From Mixta mediterraneensis (GTDB lineage Bacteria; Pseudomonadota; Gammaproteobacteria; Enterobacterales; Enterobacteriaceae), in contig NZ_JACFXY010000001.1 in NCBI RefSeq assembly GCF_014946725.1, positions 434,001 to 498,000 of the forward strand: a DNA stretch of 64,000 nt, written 5' to 3'. Position 1 is the stretch's first letter. Every line of letters starts with the position of its first letter. Below, piece after piece: positions 62,162 to 64,000 of the stretch. The notes beneath the pieces are model-generated. The model was not told the DNA's origin. It saw nothing but the letters and a program-made list of their open reading frames with translations, and ran no database searches. The translations under genes and the position numbers were made by a program.

Positions 62162-62467
62162 TTAACGCTTTTTCAAACACTGACTCATGTAACTTTTACG
62201 TGCTTCACCCGTCAGCTTTTTATCACCAGCGTCGCTGTTACAGATTTTCATTTTCATTTGTTGCGGCGTCATGCTGGACATTTTACTGTCTTTTTTCAGG
62301 CAATCACTCATAAAGGTTTTACGTGCATCGCCTTTCAGGCTTTGCGAACCAGCGTGTTGATTACAGAGTGCCATTTTTTCCTGCTGCGACGTTTTTTCTG
62401 CCGCGCTGGCAATTCCACTAGCCAGTAATCCTGCCATGGCTATCGCTACCAAACAGCCTTTCATCAT
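62162..62467 (-). CDS. psiF: PsiF phosphate-starvation-inducible repeat protein
   Basis: 101 residues with signal peptide (about 1-22) and two PsiF repeats, each with Cys-Asn...LKGDARKTFMSDCLKK (about 32-57) and LTGEARKSYMSQCLKK (76-end). Two ATGs (62467 and 62464) are possible; GGAGAAGCA precedes both. In E. coli psiF follows phoA, which is absent here; iraP stands upstream instead. Confidence 0.92.
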   Translation of the reverse strand: MMKGCLVAIAMAGLLASGIASAAEKTSQQEKMALCNQHAGSQSLKGDARKTFMSDCLKKDSKMSSMTPQQMKMKICNSDAGDKKLTGEARKSYMSQCLKKR

Positions 62468-62586
62468 TGCTTCTCCTTTATCACAGGGACCCGATAAGTT
62501 TGGCAGGCAATAAAAGAAAGGGTGAATTTTTAAATGTGATCGGTAAGCGGATCGCAAAAGTGGCGATACCGCCCTCCGCCCAGACA

Positions 62587-62841
62587 TTAAACGCGAGGAT
62601 GGTTTAACAGTTTGTCGATGTAATTACGTAGTAAAATGGCGTTTTCATCAGAGGCATCAGCGCCGGCATTGATCATTGCTGTTTCAATACCGGCAGCGAT
62701 CGACTTTTGCTGGTCAGACTCCATTTTTCGCAATATCGCTGTCACCACAACTTCCAGCGCTTCAATTTGCGCGACCAGTTCTTTAGACGCTTCTTCTTTC
62801 TCAGCAAGTTTATCCAGTAATTCAGCAATAAGGTATTTCAT
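62587..62841 (-). CDS. iraP: Anti-adaptor protein IraP
   Basis: 84 residues, like E. coli IraP (86). Inhibits RssB and so stabilises sigma-S on phosphate starvation. MKYLIAELLDKLAEKEEASK and QIEALEVVVTAILRKME give the family's coiled coil; NYIDKLLNHPRV ends it. GAGG before the ATG. Confidence 0.9.
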   Translation of the reverse strand: MKYLIAELLDKLAEKEEASKELVAQIEALEVVVTAILRKMESDQQKSIAAGIETAMINAGADASDENAILLRNYIDKLLNHPRV

Positions 62842-62976
62842 GCTGCAGCCTCAGCGGTGAGGAAAAGCTGAAGTTATCACCAGCCTGAATAAAAAAAAAA
62901 GTTATTTTTTAGCTTTGTTTCAGCAAGTTAAAATAAAAAAATAGCGAAACAGGGTTTTATTATTTTTATTAATCGC

Positions 62977-63026
62977 GAGCGAAACGTTTTCCTTAATCGC
63001 TTCCAGAAACGTTAAACGTTTCGCTC
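62977..63026. repeat. 13-base inverted repeat containing GAAACGTT boxes
   Basis: GAGCGAAACGTTT (62977-62989) and AAACGTTTCGCTC (63014-63026) are exact inverted copies around 24 bases. Inside the right arm GAAACGTTAAACGTTTC is itself a palindrome (63006-63022). Could be a terminator-like hairpin for the small lipoprotein gene or a LacI/GalR-type operator cluster; it sits between iraP and the lipoprotein gene. Confidence 0.6.
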
Positions 63027-63052
63027 ACCGTTAAATACCGTTTGTAGGAATA

Positions 63053-63214
63053 TTAACGCGGGTCAACAAAGCCACGACCCGGACCGCCACCATGCCCGCC
63101 GCCATGTCCACCACCGCCCCAACCACCGCCGCCACCACCAGGAGGGGGGGAAATGCATCCGCTCAGCGCGGTAACCAATGCCACAACGGCAGCCAGCTTA
63201 ACAATCCGTACCAT
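63053..63214 (-). CDS. Gly/His-rich small lipoprotein
   Basis: 53 residues. Starts MVRIVKLAAVVALVTALSGC with lipobox ALSGC, Cys 20, then ISPPPGGGGGGWGGGGHGGG and ends GGGPGRGFVDPR. GAGGTTGAT precedes the ATG at 63214. The Gly/His-rich tail might bind metal; the function is unknown to me. Too short for ordinary ORF cut-offs, but the lipobox, ribosome site and coding composition support it. Confidence 0.75.
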   Translation of the reverse strand: MVRIVKLAAVVALVTALSGCISPPPGGGGGGWGGGGHGGGHGGGPGRGFVDPR

Positions 63215-63411
63215 ATCAACCTCAGGGTGAAGAAAACGAGCTGAGTGTATGAGCGCCCTGAAATGCCAACAAGACAGAATCCTCTGTATCCCGTCGCTAT
63301 TAACTTTTACTGACCAGCCTTAACATATTACTGGCAGTAACAAGACAAGAAACCCACACATCGCCTCGTAAGCCGCCTTCAGGCCCAGTAAAACTTTGCT
63401 TAAATCGTTAA

Positions 63412-64000
<589 letters not shown>

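Overview
The window is enterobacterial chromosome, about 64 kb, and its backbone follows the E. coli K-12 gene order from tig through lacZ almost gene by gene. Missing or replaced genes (malZ, araJ and phoA absent), an EanR/EsaR-type quorum-sensing pair, a phytase-like phosphatase and overall protein similarity point to Erwiniaceae (Pantoea or Erwinia-like). That assignment is an inference from gene content and from remembered protein sequences; no search was run.

Layout. 1-3.7 kb: tig (cut by the window edge), bolA, yajG, ampG. 4.1-8.9 kb: the cyoABCDE cytochrome bo3 operon. 9.0-14.3 kb: yajR, a scar made of two broken genes (the 3' end of an alcohol dehydrogenase and a headless, frameshifted sigma-54 activator), then yajQ, panE, yajL. 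14.4-20.2 kb: thiI, the xseB-ispA-dxs isoprenoid operon, yajO. 20.2-24.4 kb: the nrdR-ribD-ribH-nusB-thiL-pgpA cluster on the minus strand. 24.5-31.7 kb: kbp-like lysM gene, yajI, the queA-tgt-yajC-secD-secF operon, acpH. 32-34.2 kb: an accessory pair (inositol-monophosphatase-family enzyme plus periplasmic histidine acid phosphatase) where E. coli has malZ. 34.7-42.2 kb: proY, brnQ, a MetE-like methyltransferase, then phoB-phoR with a PstS-like binding protein appended. 42.4-47.6 kb: sbcD (interrupted by an in-frame ochre codon), sbcC, a TolA-III-like lipoprotein. 47.9-50.3 kb: mak, rdgC, ppnP.

50.4-56.0 kb is the most clearly foreign part. The last ~60 codons of aroM survive; the rest is replaced by an islet holding an unrecognised fragment, a complete IS903-type element (1056 bp, 18-bp terminal repeats, 9-bp target duplication), a convergent luxR-luxI pair, an OPT-family-like transporter and an IclR-family regulator. 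After it the backbone resumes with yaiA and aroL, followed by a DUF2076 gene, yaiI, a DUF421 membrane protein with a small partner, proC, a Rieske-AIF-type reductase, psiF, iraP, an unlisted 53-residue Gly/His-rich lipoprotein gene, and the start of lacZ.

Functionally the window is mostly housekeeping: respiration, thiamine, riboflavin, isoprenoid, tRNA-queuosine, protein export and phosphate sensing. Phosphate-related genes recur (phoBR with a Pho box, PstS-like protein, psiF, phytase-like phosphatase). I did not find a clearly new defence or mobile system; the best leads are the quorum-sensing islet in aroM, the phosphatase pair, the TolA-III-like lipoprotein behind sbcC, and several decay events (sbcD nonsense codon, adh/sigma-54-activator fusion scar).
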